DNA of 64,000 nt, taken from contig JAXIVH010000001.1 in NCBI GenBank assembly GCA_036785325.1, forward strand, positions 616,001 to 680,000, given 5' to 3'. The translations under genes were made by a program, and so were the position numbers. Numbering within the stretch: the first letter of the stretch is position 1; every line of letters starts with the position of its first letter. This document shows positions 1-12,879 of the stretch, in pieces. This stretch comes from Urophycis tenuis. Lineage: Eukaryota; Chordata; Actinopteri; Gadiformes; Phycidae. Below the pieces are notes generated by a model. That model made no database searches and was not told the DNA's origin. It was given only the letters and a program-made list of their open reading frames with translations.

Positions 1-296
1 GGGGCCCATGGCGGGGCCCATAGTGGGGCCCATGGTGGGGCCCATAGCGGGGCCCATAGCGGGGCCCATGGCGGGGCCCATAGTGGGGCCCATGGCGGGG
101 CCCATGGCGGGGCCCATAGTGGGGCCCATGGCGGGGACCATGGCGGGGACCATGGCGGGGCCCATAGTGGGGCCCATGGCGGGGCCCATGGCGGGGCCCA
201 TAGTGGGGCCCATGGTGGGGCCCATGGCAGGGCCCATAGTGGGGCCCATGGCGGGGCCCATGGCGGGGCCCATAGTGGGGCCCATAGTGGGGCGAC
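1..296. repeat. 12-bp GC-rich minisatellite, about 25 copies
   Basis: A tandem array of the unit GGGGCCCATGGC and its variants GGGGCCCATAGT and GGGGCCCATAGC, plus two GGGGACCATGGC copies. It runs from the window edge to a sharp break at GGGGCGACCACTG. Because 12 is a multiple of 3 the array stays open on the plus strand and would read as Gly-Pro-(Ile/Met)-(Val/Ala) repeats. There is no codon-level conservation or flanking exon evidence, so I do not call it a gene. The array may continue to the left of the window. Confidence 0.95.
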
Positions 297-300
297 CACT

Positions 301-3108
301 GCAGGAAGTGTATCCCAGCATCCTGGGCAGCTACCCTGATCTTATTCATTCTGCAGTATTGATCCAGTTAAAAAACAGGCACATTGGACAGCTGGATTTG
401 CATCAAATGATTATGATCTACCATTCTTTTATTCAATGTCAGTGCATGGTCCATACAACTATACATAGAATATAGAATATAATTAAGAACAAATTACGCC
501 ACCATTTACAGAGTTTTGCCAAATTAAAGTTGGATGCTGTGAAGACAGTTAATCAGAAAAAAGGCTGAGATGTCCAGAAAAGCCTAACATAAACATATTC
601 TACATTAAGTCACACTACACTGCATACTGCTTTACAGTAAGACACATTTCTTTATTTGTATATATTTACATTTTCACCACGTAAGAGCTAAGAGACAGAC
701 AAATCTTTAAGTCAAGACGTGGTGTATCAAGCTGTAAAATGACCTCCCAATGAAGCACGTGACCTCGAACCCTGTGCTGCACTCAGCCACAGACACAGCA
801 GTAATGCTGAGTGAGACTGGGAGAGAACAAAGAGTGGACAATGAGAGGGAAACTCTGTCAGAGATAGAGATAGGACAGTAAAGAAAACCTACACAAAGGT
901 GACTAAAGTGACTATCATAAGGGAGTTTTTCCCTTTAGATGGCACCAAAAGAATACTGTACAACAAAGAATCTAGAAATGTGTCACATTTCAAAAATGTA
1001 TTCAAGCAGAATACATTTAGATGAACACAGATTACATATTTCCAAGAAGAACAGGTAAAAAGAGAAGTGTGATTTGACCTGTGAAAGCCTGATGTCAGCT
1101 TTATATGAGATGGAGAAGTCAACACAAGAACTATTGGATTAGATTCGATGTAAAATATCAAATCAACAGCATTTTTGGCAAACATAAATATGCAATGAAA
1201 TTAAAAGGTAAAAGGAGAAGAACACCATTTCCTGCAGTGGGATAACCCCACGATGGGCGTTCTTCAAAGAGAAGAACGCTATTACTGCACGTATGCACTC
1301 TCACACACACACACACACACACACGTTAGTGAATTACCATGCTTTGATGCATTCCTACATTGAAATGTATGAAGAAAGCAATTCAAACAAGATAGAAACT
1401 CAATGGAACTAATGGAGGTTTGGGGGAGGGGAGGGGAAAGCGAGAGTAGGGGAGAGTAGGGGAGAGTGCTGTATTGGTAGGAGCTGGGGAGATGGAGGGT
1501 ATTTATGTTGAAGTTGTTTCTCGGAAGTCCATTGATCTCCTCCTCTCCCTGCTTTCCTCTAACGGGAAACAGGATTATGAAGCAATAATGAATAATTAAC
1601 AACTAAATGCACTACAGTCCAAAACACCTGCCTTCATGGCTGGAGACTGCTCAAGGAGATTGACTTGATATTCCAACATTTTCTTCTATCTGCAGAGACT
1701 TAGATAAAAGACTTAGATACTTGGATAAAAGCATCCGCTAAATGCCCTAAATGTAAATGTACATATGGTAATTTTATGATTTAGTACAGGACATTTCTTA
1801 CATATAGCTAGGTATGTTTTTTTCTATACAATAGATTACTATGATCTTCAACATAGTAATCCATGCCATTTTAGCACTGGTAAACTGGTGTAAAATCCTT
1901 TGTTTTTGCCAGTTTTTGCCAGTTTTGCCACGTGTGACCACGTTTGGGACACCGACTGCAAGAGGATAGATTGACTGTAATATTGACCATGGTCATAACA
2001 TCTGTGCATCCATCTTTGGATGGAATGTAGAGACTAACAATATTTTTATGTACTCTGGCGTAAATAATTCTACATTCAAATAAGTTTTAACAATTTTAAC
2101 AATAGGCATTTAAACAATATTGAAAGCAAATAGTGTTTGTTGGCCACTACAATGATGCAAATAATAACTATGTGTGTGATAAGTTCTGCTGAGGACTATA
2201 ATAATAAATAATGATCATAAATAATGCATGGAAACTGTACAGTGCAGGACCAGATGATGTCATCCGCTCTCATCCGGTTGACAGAGATGGACGCAACCAA
2301 ACAAAACAACCCTGCGATGATGGCTCAATAACAACATTTTTGCTACTTCTAATACTTAGAGGTAAGTACTGGAGTAGTTTACTTGAGATCATTCAACTGT
2401 TTGTTGATAAGAATTTACATTAGGCTGACTGAAGAATGCTTTGTGGGAGTCCATGTAATCTGTCCATTTGCTTTTGTGTATGATGCACACACATGTGTTT
2501 GTCTGTTTTCTGTTTGTCTGCAGTAAAGGCCTGCAGCTTCATTAAACCATCCCATCCAAATGTCTACGGGAGGACAGCGACATGATAGATACAGAGAGAG
2601 AGAACGAGAGAGAGATACATGAAGAAAAATGGAAGGAAAACCTCACCTCTTGGTTTACATTAAGTCACCCAGAGTCAGACAGACAGACAGACATGTAGAC
2701 AGATATTTATATATATGCAGATGGGTATGCAGACAAACAGACATAATGAACAGATGGATTGCTATAGTCTATATAGTGTACCCAAACAGAGGAATGCAAG
2801 GGGATGGATAAAAGCACCTTGTTATAGCCCAGTGACATTGGCAGGCTGAAGGAGAATATGGAGACGAAGGCCCTGCCACTTTTTATTGGGACAGAGCCAT
2901 ATTTCTTCAGGACAATCGCACTAGGATGAGTCAGTATTTTTAGACCTGCATGTAAGCGCTGCCATCCCAATCCTTCCTAGTTTTCTCTCTTTTGTTCTCC
3001 TTTGTGAAGAAAGTGTGTTATTATAGGAGCAGGTGAAACCAATCAGGGATCTTTTATTGCTGAATTGACACTACAATCACTACACTCTGCAAAACAAACT
3101 GATCTAAA

Positions 3109-3204
<96 letters not shown>

Positions 3205-4370
3205 ATTTATGTGGATGTGCCTGCATGTGTGAGAGTTAGTGAGTGTGTGTGCACATGAGCTAGTAGCACTACAGTCCATTACCGAAATCTAATAAGCATG
3301 ACAGAGTGCATTAACACAGGAAGCAGACTTCCACCATCTTATAAGTCTTACCAACACAAATGTAACAAACATGCCTAGACCATTATTAACATTATTACAT
3401 TCTTACAGTTTCTGTTCAAAATATCCTAATGTTTCTACCATCTATGAAAATAAACTATGAGTGAAGTTTACAGTTTGCTCTTTAACAGTCACTTTGGTCT
3501 TTTATAATCATGTAAAATGGTGTATAATAATATTTGTAATATTAGGCAAATAATGCAATAGCTTTAATGATCTATGTGATACTTGTATGTCATTTGTGTG
3601 TGAGCTATAGTGAAAATTATATATAATATCCTGGTAATAATGTGTGTGAGATTTTTCACAATCATGCCTTACAATTTCAAGCTGATGTGCCTTGAATTTC
3701 TGGTTGGGATTGTGATGTGCCTCGCAAACCACTTCTCTAGATCATTCCACAATCTAGCATTCTATTCATGACCACCAAGGCCTCGATGAGTGAAATGATC
3801 CATGCTGAAAGCTATTGAGGAGCTAACTTATTGAAGACCAGGTTCTTCAATAAAGGAAATGACCAGTAAATGGGTTGGGTTGCTGTCACTGCCTGTATCC
3901 AACTCTCACAAGCTGGGGTCAGAACACAACCTAGTGTAGCCTGGGACTTTATGACCAACTTACTCACTCACTCACTCACTCACTCACAGAGCATAGGCTA
4001 CACACAAATTATTAATTATAATTATTAATTATAGCGTTATACCCGGTCCAAAAAGACCTAGAAGATGTGTTCATATTTGGACGAGCTAACTTGAGAGAAG
4101 GGCAAGCAGGACAGCTTGGTTTAAGATGCTGTTCTGTTTAACCTGCAGCCGAGCTGGTTTTCCACTAAGCATTGGTGCATCGTGGACCCAGAGCGGCATT
4201 GCTCAGACGCTGCTGTATATTTGGAGAGCTGGAAGCTGTCCCCCCACCAAATGACTAAACGGAGATATTAATTTGTCAACTGAAGAGCCATGTTTTTTTT
4301 CTTGAGCACCACTGCCGTGCTGGAGATGTGTTTTAAATGTGTAACTAGGACAACGCCTATCCAGAAAGCA
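301..4370. other. gene-free stretch with microsatellites and repeat relics
   Basis: I see no coding exon here. It holds a (CA)n run at about 1303-1324, a (GT)n run at 3113-3203, GA-rich sequence at 2590-2622, (ACTC)n at about 3960-3986 and AT-rich palindromic DNA at 4008-4034. At about 1725-1765 there is a short copy of a dispersed fish repeat tail (AAAAGCATCCGCTAAATGCC). That same tail appears on the opposite strand at 22,690-22,740, at the 3' end of a LINE. Apparent open frames across the GT run are repeat artefacts. Confidence 0.6.
3113..3203. repeat. (GT)n microsatellite, about 45 units
   Basis: An uninterrupted GT/AC dinucleotide run of about 91 bp. On the minus strand it reads as a Thr-His repeat, which is an artefact of the repeat. 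Confidence 0.97.
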
Positions 4371-4463
4371 GCATCAGCAGCTGCTCCACTGCATGTCATC
4401 TCCACAGACTCCAGTAGCCAATGCAGGGTTAGCTAGACCTGCAATGTACTGAAATACACAAAC

Positions 4464-4592
4464 CTGTCGTATACGGTTCAGATGCAGCGGTGGTGGTCCT
4501 CCATCGGGGGTCGTGTTGGTAGAAGAGGCCATTTTCGAGTCTCGATCGGAGCCACCGCCCCGACCATGACTTTCCTCAGAGCTTCTCGACAT
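4464..4592 (-). CDS. possible first coding exon of an unidentified gene
   Basis: On the minus strand an ATG at 4592 opens 43 codons, rich in Ser, Gly and Pro (MSRSSEESHGRGGG at the start, PPPLHLNRIRQ at the end). They finish exactly at CAG|GTTTGT, a usable splice donor at 4463, in phase 0. The exon sits in a CpG-richer island (about 4470-4900) that differs from the AT-rich surroundings, as expected for a promoter with exon 1. Later exons would lie leftward, and none was recognised within 1-4460. I could not assign the protein. It could equally be a chance frame in a CpG-rich patch. Confidence 0.35.
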
Positions 4593-4599
4593 TCAGTCC

Positions 4600-4900
4600 A
4601 GAGGAAAGGTGCTGGCGAGACGCGGTGTGTGACGATCCTCTTGCCCGGGTTGAGGTGGGCTTCACTCACAGTTCTCAAGGCTTGATAATGCCTGGGATCA
4701 TTCCACAGCGTTCACTGTTTTGAGGCAAATGCGAACGAAAACAAATATTAAGCGAATATTGTACGCCTAGCAGCGAACCTCTCCATCTAACCTATAGGAA
4801 GCAAAGCCTCCGCAGGATCAAGTGCCCCCTCCACTCCTAGCGGCTCTGCGGCACTTTTATAGCAGGGAGTCGCTCGGTAACAAGCTAGTTAGTTCAGCTG
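4600..4900 (-). promoter_or_regulatory. possible CpG-rich promoter region
   Basis: Locally CpG-rich DNA directly upstream (on the minus strand) of the possible exon at 4464-4592. I see no decisive core element. The call rests on base composition and position only. Confidence 0.25.
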
Positions 4901-6020
4901 ACAGCCTGGAGCCCAGGCTTTGCCCTAGACAGTCCTAGCTTTAGCAGGTAGGCCCGACCTTAGTCAAGGGGCCAACTAAATCTGAAACATTGTTTTCATA
5001 TCATAAAACACATTTCTGGGCTGGGCTTTTCATGAGACGGACAACGCAATGCAACGCCCCTCCCGTCTCTGTCCGCCCAGTTCCCGCCCCTCACCTTGAT
5101 GAGTTGAAAGGATTGCAGGATCGCAGCCATCATTGTATGATGATTATCAAACCTAACCCTGTAGAAATGCCGAGTGGAAGGACTTCATTATCTATGAAGA
5201 CGAAACTGAAAAAAAGAGGGCAATTAGACTTCTAAATCCAAAAAAAAGCCTAGTAAAAAACATATACATATGGATAAAACTGTGTAATTACTAAAGAATA
5301 AAACATAACATGCACAAACAAATAGAAATAAACAAAACAAAGAAAATTAATTTTCACTTTCCTCAGCTGAACACATCACCCCTTAATCGCACTGAATAGC
5401 CATTAAGCTATTAAATTGTGAAACCTACATGCTGTACATCTACTTTTTCTATGTTTTTTTCTGCTGAAATGTAGACTAAGTTGTCACTAAATGACCAGGT
5501 AAGCTGTTAAATATGTTTCTATGTATTATGCATACAAGCATTGACCCAGGAAATGTTACATGTGCAGACTTCTGATATTATTGTGATATAGGCACCATCA
5601 GTGCCAGCCTGCCCTATTGCACATCCAAGATATGCACAAAATTACAATTGAAAAATCGGTGCTACAGGTGCAACTTACCATATGCTGCACAATTGCCAAG
5701 TCATGTCCATTTGTAGGGCTCAACAGGAGTAGACATCCTCATATAAAGGTTGATCTCAGGGGATATAGGTTCCGTAGAGTTTAAACATGTAATTATATTC
5801 TTACATCGGTAAAGCATACATGTTTCAAAGTTACTTGTTTTATTTCCATTCATATACTGGCCTCTACTTCATAAAATTGAATGCCTTTGGTTAAAAAGAC
5901 GCCCTATGTACACCTTTTTATACTCAGAAAGTTTTAATGAATAGGACATGAATGAAATATGAAAGCTAAATCGAGAACTTCATAAAGCATAAAAATCTTA
6001 GAATTTTAAAAATATAAAAT
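4901..6020. other. gene-free stretch between the possible exon and the HPF1 3' end
   Basis: AT-rich DNA in which I recognise no exon, RNA gene or clear mobile element. The last part, towards 6020, is the region just past the HPF1 polyadenylation signal. Confidence 0.5.
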
Positions 6021-6026
6021 CAATAC

Positions 6027-6032
6027 TTTATT
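6027..6032 (-). terminator. polyadenylation signal of HPF1
   Basis: TTTATT on the plus strand is AATAAA on the minus strand, about 125 bp past the HPF1 stop codon. That is a normal distance for a short 3' UTR. Confidence 0.7.
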
Positions 6033-6155
6033 AAACATCTACTTTTCACAAACAAGACAATTTAGTTGGCAGAACAAAAGCAGCACCACAAATGCATTGG
6101 CACTGGGCAAAACAAAGAAACAGAAAAAGTCTAGCACAAGTGGAACACCAAGCTG

Positions 6156-9100
6156 CTACTGGGCAGTGAGTTGATCAAGGTTGTCACGGGAACGGTTGGT
6201 GAGGTGGGCCTCCAGGATCTCACCAAATAGGTTCCTTTTCAACAAGTTATAGGCCATAGGGAGTAGCTGTCTGATCACCTTGTAGAAATACTGTTGGAGA
6301 GAATATAAACCTTAGAGACACATTTTAAAAAAACTGCGCCTATGTACCATACGCAAATGCAAAATGCAGAGAACAAATTTCCTTCCCATCTAAAAAATAC
6401 TGAGAATGACCAATAAACACCGAAAGGTCCTCTTTAAAATTCCTTGACTAGTTGACTACCATTTCTAAGCTAGGAAATATTATACATCAATACCTAGGCG
6501 GCCACAAATAAATACAGAATACACTTTTAAGAAAGCACTTAAGACTGCCTGAGTCCCACCTAATATGGACACTGTAGTATTGATCACACACTGAGTGGAT
6601 TTGTGTCAAGAGAAAGAAGGTCTCATCATTGCTGTGTTGAAATGCAGCAGACATGAAGGCAGTTGGTTAGAGGTTGTGAATGATCTCACGTGTGAGCCGT
6701 AGCAGAACAGGTCTATCCCCAGCTCATAGCCCATGCCGTAGTCACATTCGTCGTTGGCAAACTGGACAAAGGTGATCATCTCCTGCAGCGGTCCGAAGGC
6801 CTTCACCCTCTCCTCATCGCTCCGCGCCTCAGCGATGGCCTTGCAGATCCTCTTCAGTCCGGCTGGAGAACAAACAGTTTAAAAAAAGAATGAAGGGGGG
6901 GGACTAGATCGCTTAAGTCTGATGGAATCTGCCCAAATATGGGGTTTCCCAGACTATAGGGAAAGATGGGTTTCAACAGACTACAGGAATCTCCAATAGA
7001 TTAGATAAATTATTATCTTAATCGGTGGAAAATGCCAATTGCCTAACTTAAATTTCAAATTATGTTGTTTTTTTTCGTTTTACCGTTTTGAAAAATAAAT
7101 AATAAAATGACAGAAATCCCTAGTATTGCTGACCTGTGGATTGTGTGTTCATCTTATAAGCACAGATGGAAAACAGTACAAGAATCACGTCCGCAACAGG
7201 CATGTTAACGATTACATAAAAGTAAATACATAACAATATTTCATAAGGAAATATTCATTTCCAAGCACATTTTATTTTCATGTGTTATATTCTATGAGTA
7301 GGTCATGGTCATCTCAGATCCAGACCAAAGCCACAGCACAAGAACAGCACTACATCAATGACTATACAGCAGCACTGAATATACGAGAAACCTGGTGCAT
7401 ACTCATGGATTGACCTTACTGTTAAACTCATGGATAGACCTGATGTTACATTCATGGTACTACCAAGTCTATGGTTACTACTTAGTGCGGCCGCAGATTT
7501 GAACCGGAAACACATGAAACCTTTGGAAAACATGGAAGTTGGTGGACGACAATCATCATCTGTGCCTTCTCTGAAAACTCGCCAAATCTCACGAGTTGGG
7601 CCCGATAATATTAAACATGCTAATTATTGGGGTTTGTCGCCTAGTGGGCATGTGCCATTATTAAATATTAAGTTTCCTGAAATAAACCCATTTGAAATAA
7701 AAGTCTCTGTAATTTATAAAAGTCCTGTTTGAAATAAAAAAATATTTAATGATTGATAAAACTCACTTAAGACTCATTTAGATATTTATATTTCTTTATA
7801 TATGCATATATGCATTGCCTCATTCATTTATTTCAGGATTCATTTCATAGCCATAGCCATATATCTATCATTGTTATTCTAATATTGATTTAAATGGCAT
7901 GCCATATTTAAAATCCCAACAGCAATCATTCAATCAAATGCTCTGACAAGATTGGGACCCAAATGAAATGATTGGATGGCTTACCTGGCTGTCTACCTAC
8001 CTACCCGGCTACCTATAGACACTCTACTCTGCCTGTGCACTTATTGTGCATGAGTCTTCCACAAAGCTAGATAGACTGATTGATAAAGCTGGCTTGGCTT
8101 TGAAGGGAGGCCTGAAAGGGAGGGCTGGGATTCTTTCGGTTGAATACTTTCAAAATCCAGCTTACTCGGGCTGGTTTCTCTTTAAGTAATATAAATACTG
8201 CAACACTGCAGGTACAGAAAGTGATCAGTGGTCTACACCTTAAAATGACATCCATTTAACTTTGACTCCCCTTTGCAAGTGGCCTAGGACTCACCGTCTG
8301 TCTCTGGCAGTTCTCTATATCCAACATCATTCTTGTCTACAGGAACAACGATTCCAGCTCCGTGAAATGTCTTGGTCACCACCTAGGGTGAAACACACAG
8401 GGTGAGAAGCGTGCGCGCACGCACACACACACTTTATCAACCATAACAGGAATACTATATTTGGAACATTGTGCATGACTGGTTGCCTTTAGTTGATTCA
8501 TAAATGATCTTAGCAACAAGAAAAACAGAGGATCGCACAGGTTATGTTTCAATCTACAGCTCTAGGCACACAGGGTTTCCATTATGTAAATGTCTGCAGA
8601 GGCAGTGTGCCACTGGAAAGACAACGTAACTAGTGATGCGTAGATGCCCTAAATATAAATGTAGATGCAATCAAATATATTACACAATACAATACCTAAA
8701 TCTGGGTACTTTGTAATTACACTCGCTAGATGCACATCTGTTAAATATTCAATATATTTCTAACAAAAAAAAACTTAACCAAAAGCAAAACTGTTCATTA
8801 AATTCCCATCAAGTGCAATTCATGCACCTGTCAGCTGGACTCTGTTCCAACAGGCCTGCTTAAGAAGTTCCTACCATCGACTATCCCAATGGTAGCTTCA
8901 ATAAGTAACACATCTCTTACAACTGGCATAATCTCCCCTTCGTTAAAGATTGCTATTGTCAGACCAACTCTGAAAAAACCTGGATTGAGCCCTGATGACT
9001 TTAACAACTACCGACCTATCTCCAATTTGCCATATATATCAAAAGTTATGGAGTGATCCAGGAGCTGGCATCTCAGCTCCTGGATCACTTGACAATGATC

Positions 9101-12100
9101 TTTTCGAACCATTTCAGTCTGGATTTTGTCCTAAACAGCAAAGAGACGGCTTTAAGATAAGATAAGATAAGATAAGCAATGATCTCCTCTGTTCAGCTGA
9201 TGTTGGACTTATTCACATCCTCATCCTCCTAGACCTCACCACACCAGCTTCTTCTGGTGCGTCTTGCCAGCATAAGAGTGTAGGGCTGTGTTCATCGGTG
9301 GTTCACATCTTACCCCTCTGACAGGACACAGTTTGTTCAGATAATGAACTGCACGTCTGAAAGCACTGCTGCAACAAAAGGGGTGCCACAGGAGTCTGTT
9401 TTGGGGCCCCTGCTCTTCATCATCTATCTCCTCCCACTTGGAAGTATCCTCAGACAACATCATGTTCAGTTTCACTGTGAGGCTGATGACACCCAGCTTT
9501 ATATGTCCACCAAACTTACTGCCTCTCTGCCTCCAGGTGCGATCACTGCCTGTCTTCATGACATCAACCTGTGCATGACTCACAACTATCTTTAACATAA
9601 CAGCAAGAAGACTGAACTATTGGCTCCAAAACAACTATGGCAAAGACGGAAAAGACATTCACTTTCTCTGTGGATGCCTCTAACATTGCTTGCTCCACCC
9701 AGTTAAAGAGCCTTGGTGTCATAGTAGACAGCACACTTTCATTCAATGCTCACATCAACAGTATATCTCACAGTGCATTTTTTCATCTGTGCAACATTGC
9801 AAGACTGCACCCATCCCTCACTCAGCAAAGTGCAGAAGTCCTTGTCAACGCTTATGTTACATCCCACATTAACTACTGGAACTCCATCTTTTCTGGCATT
9901 CCAAATAAATTACTCCACCGCCTCCAAGTAGTAATACAGCAACCTTCAAAATCAAAATCGACAAACCATGTAACACCCTTGCCAGTTACCCAGTGCAGTA
10001 CAAAATCCTGCTGCTGGCGTACAAAGCCCTGCATAACCAGTCATCAGCTGCTCTGCTCAGATTGCCCAAGATGAACCTCAGCACCATGGGAGAGAGAGAG
10101 CATTAACCTACACAGCCCCCAAGCTGTGGAACTCACTTCTACATGACATCAGCCAGTGTGAATATGTTTTCACATTCATCCACCTCAGCGACCGTTTCTG
10201 AAAAGCATCATTTTCAGCGTCGGAATTCTCCGTTCTGATGTGGACGGAAGGGCTAAACGGATAAATATTTATGCGTTTCTGGATTTACCCGGGTTAATGT
10301 AGACAGGGCCTAAGAAGAAACTAAAAACCTCTGATCTCTCATCTCTTCAGGCTAGCATATGGAATTTAATATGGTCCTACAGGACCATATTAAATTTTAT
10401 TAATTTTTCCGTTTATTTTTTTTATTTTTTATTTGTGAGGTGGGGTGTGAGGTGTCTTGAAAGGCACTTGAAATAAATAATAATAACAAAAAACGGTGAT
10501 ACACTGGTACAACACAAATCGATATCCACAAATGTAATGCAGACACGACAAATGTGTCATGTTAATGTATACAGAAGGGGCACTGAGGCATTTCCACACC
10601 AAATGTACATGAACCGTCTGTTCAAAATGTGTAGAAAATGCATTCAAATATGCTGCTGAGGAGCTGAACCAACTTAAATTACAGTAGTTTGATTTTGCCC
10701 GATTTTATTTTAATGTTCCCTGCTCGATCAAGCTGCCATTAATTGACGTGCAACATCTGCCCTCTTCATGGATCTATGTATACTTTTAGTACAAGTAGAA
10801 GTAGTTGCAGTAGTATATTCCTCTAATAACACATCTCTAGCTGACTCATAATGCATCCACAATGCCATGCTCACTACCTTCTTGTCTCTCAGCTTCATGT
10901 CTTTGGTTTTCTGCTCCAGTGAGAGGCCCAGAGACTCCGCCTTGCTTCGCAACTTGTTCTCAAGGTTCTCCAAGGCTTCTCCTTTCACTTTCTGACCACC
11001 CCTTTCTTTCCTCTTCCTTAGCAGGAACAGTCTGGACACAAACCATAATGGCGGAATTAACAGATAAGAGAATATCAGAAGTAGAGGACCTGTTAAGAGA
11101 CAGCTATAAGGGCTAAAAAAGAAGCATACGGACAGTGTTAACTTACAGGACAGCAGCAAAGATGTTGTCTCCTAGCTGTGTTATGCCACAGCCCTTCTTG
11201 GCTTCATTTTCTCCAACAAAGGAAGGAAGAGTGTCAGGGGTGTCTCTAATCGGTTCATAAAAAAGAAAAAAAGTGAGATGTAAATAATATCTGGCAATCC
11301 TGGCATGTTACATGGACCTTTGTATTATAAATGTGTATCAAAAATTAACAAAACTAAATTGTTAACTAAACTAAATAGCTTTTTTTTTCAAGTGATAACA
11401 CTATATTGACTTATGGTTATAAACACAGTAGCTGTGTTGTGTTAAAAAGCAAGGCAAAACTTGTACAACTTGAGTTGACAAATGTATTGCAAATCTCAGA
11501 CGCGTATGACTTTATCCACAATATACCAATGTAGGAGATGAAGACGGCAGAAAACTGTGTATACCTGTAGTAGCCCATGTGATGCTGGGTGTCTGCACAG
11601 CCCTGCAGTATGCTGTGGAACTCAGGGGGGTCGTAGAAGTACCTCCAGTGCAGGTGGAGGTTTTGCTGAGGATTCTGGGTCTTTTTATGCGCCCCAGCCA
11701 AAACGTCAAATGGACCTACCAACCGCAAGCCAAGTGTGTCCATCAACGCATCTGCAGAGATTGGTATGGCATATTTAACATGTAAAGTACACACCTGCCC
11801 AGGGATTGTGACAAACAGCTATGGTCACTTATAGCTTATTTAAAGTTATCAAGTAACATGGGGCTAATTTTAAGCCAATATGCAAGTGGAAACAACATCA
11901 AAATATAACCACATATTAATTCACAACTACTTACTGTATTAAACATAGTGGGATTTTATAAACAAAATCCTACCTCTGGGGTCATCGGGACAAAGCCATT
12001 GACAAAAGTCCCAAAAATGATAAAGATCTTCTGGCATTTGAAGCTTGTACAGTTGAACAATCTGCTCTCGTAGCTCCGAGCTCACCTTTGATAAAGGTAC

Positions 12101-12750
12101 TGATTTGGACACGTCAGGACAGGCTTTCTTCGACGGACCAGTACCTGATTCCGACTCCTTTAGAAAAAATAAATAACTCGTCAGTTAGTGTCTCAATATC
12201 CGACAGAGGGAGTCGTGGGGCTATAGAGAAAATCAAGTAACACGACGCCCCTGACAACGTATGTTATGCGATGAACGTATCAATCGCTTCATTGATGGAT
12301 TATGCATTGTGGCCGTTTTGACTTATCACTGGACGTTTAAACGAACCACACCATTAAAGACCTAACATTGATAAATTAAACGGAGGTTCGACTTCTGAGA
12401 GACCTTGGAGAATAGTTAACAAGCAGCTGTTTGCGTGTTGTAATATTTTATTGTAATACACGAAATACGACCAGATGTTTTAGTAAACGCTGCCAACACG
12501 TTAACCAACACATGGATGGAGGCATCATGGGCCGGGAGCAGCTGCCATGTTGCAGCCTCACTACTTGGGAAGCCTATAGTAGCTACGATTCCCTTGAAAT
12601 GCTTAGTATTTTTGTTCCGATATTACTTAAAATGCATCCGTTTCTTCACCAACATACATTCGGAAATACGTGTCTGAACACAACGATAAAGTCAAAGTAA
12701 TGAATAATTACCTTAACAGATTTTGGTTTTCTTTTCGCGCGCCCTGTCAT
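6156..12750 (-). CDS. hpf1: histone PARylation factor 1 (HPF1), complete, 8 coding exons
   Basis: HPF1 is the nuclear partner of PARP1/PARP2. It completes their active site and directs ADP-ribosylation to serine on histones after DNA damage. Coding exons by splice sites and phase: 12750-12712, 12157-11974, 11751-11565, 11245-11147, 11031-10878, 8382-8295, 6862-6690 and 6290-6156. They total 1,059 nt, or 352 codons (human is 346). Landmarks: LGLRLVGPFDVLAG and LHWRYFYDPPEF in exon 3, DKNDVGYRELPETD in exon 6, and FVQFANDECDYGMG in exon 7. Exon 6 carries the Tyr-Arg pair and exon 7 the Asp-Glu pair that match the human PARP1-contact residues and the catalytic Glu284. The last exon ends NLDQLTAQ-stop. 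The start ATG at 12750 gives a short basic N-terminus (MTGRAKRKPKSVK); the N-terminus is variable in the family. No frame is broken, so the gene looks functional. Intron 5 (8383-10877) contains an L2 LINE relic. Confidence 0.95.
8400..8432. repeat. short CA/CG-rich simple repeat
   Basis: A GCGCGCACGCACACACACAC tract just upstream of HPF1 exon 6, in intron 5. Confidence 0.6.
8810..10190 (+). mobile_element. 5'-truncated L2-type LINE, decayed
   Basis: Pieces of an L2-clade reverse transcriptase lie in order on the plus strand, in intron 5 of HPF1 and antisense to it. They include DFNNYRPISNLPYISKVME (about 8995-9055), VPQESVLGPLLFIIYLLPLG (about 9388-9448), CEADDTQLYMS (about 9477-9510), LKSLGVIVDSTLSFNAHI (about 9703-9757) and INYWNSIFSGIPNKLLHRLQ (about 9868-9930). 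Frameshifts, stops and a GATAA simple-repeat insertion (about 9153-9176) split it. The catalytic box reads EADD where YADD is usual, so it is dead. The fragment ends near LWNSLLHDISQ at about 10,150. Confidence 0.85.
10195..10312. repeat. end fragment of a probable DNA-transposon MITE
   Basis: The sequence from CGTTTCTGAAAAGC to GTAGACAGGGCC looks like a dispersed short fish repeat ending in a CAGGGCC-type terminus. The match is from memory of repeat style only; no partner terminus or TSD was found. Confidence 0.3.
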
Positions 12751-12879
12751 ATTCTTCCTCCGGTCCGTCAGTAAATGATCATCTTCTTCTTTTAGCTGTA
12801 AAGCCAAAGTAAACCTTCATGGTGGTGCATTGCTGCCACCTACAGGTTTGGAGGCAGCCATTATTTTGCGCAAATAGAA

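Noticed and set aside
8..475. Gly-Pro-rich protein of about 155 codons
   Set aside because: It follows entirely from a 12-bp repeat, and the non-repeat tail has no recognisable features.
3043..3279. Thr-His repeat protein
   Set aside because: It is a translation of the (GT)n microsatellite.
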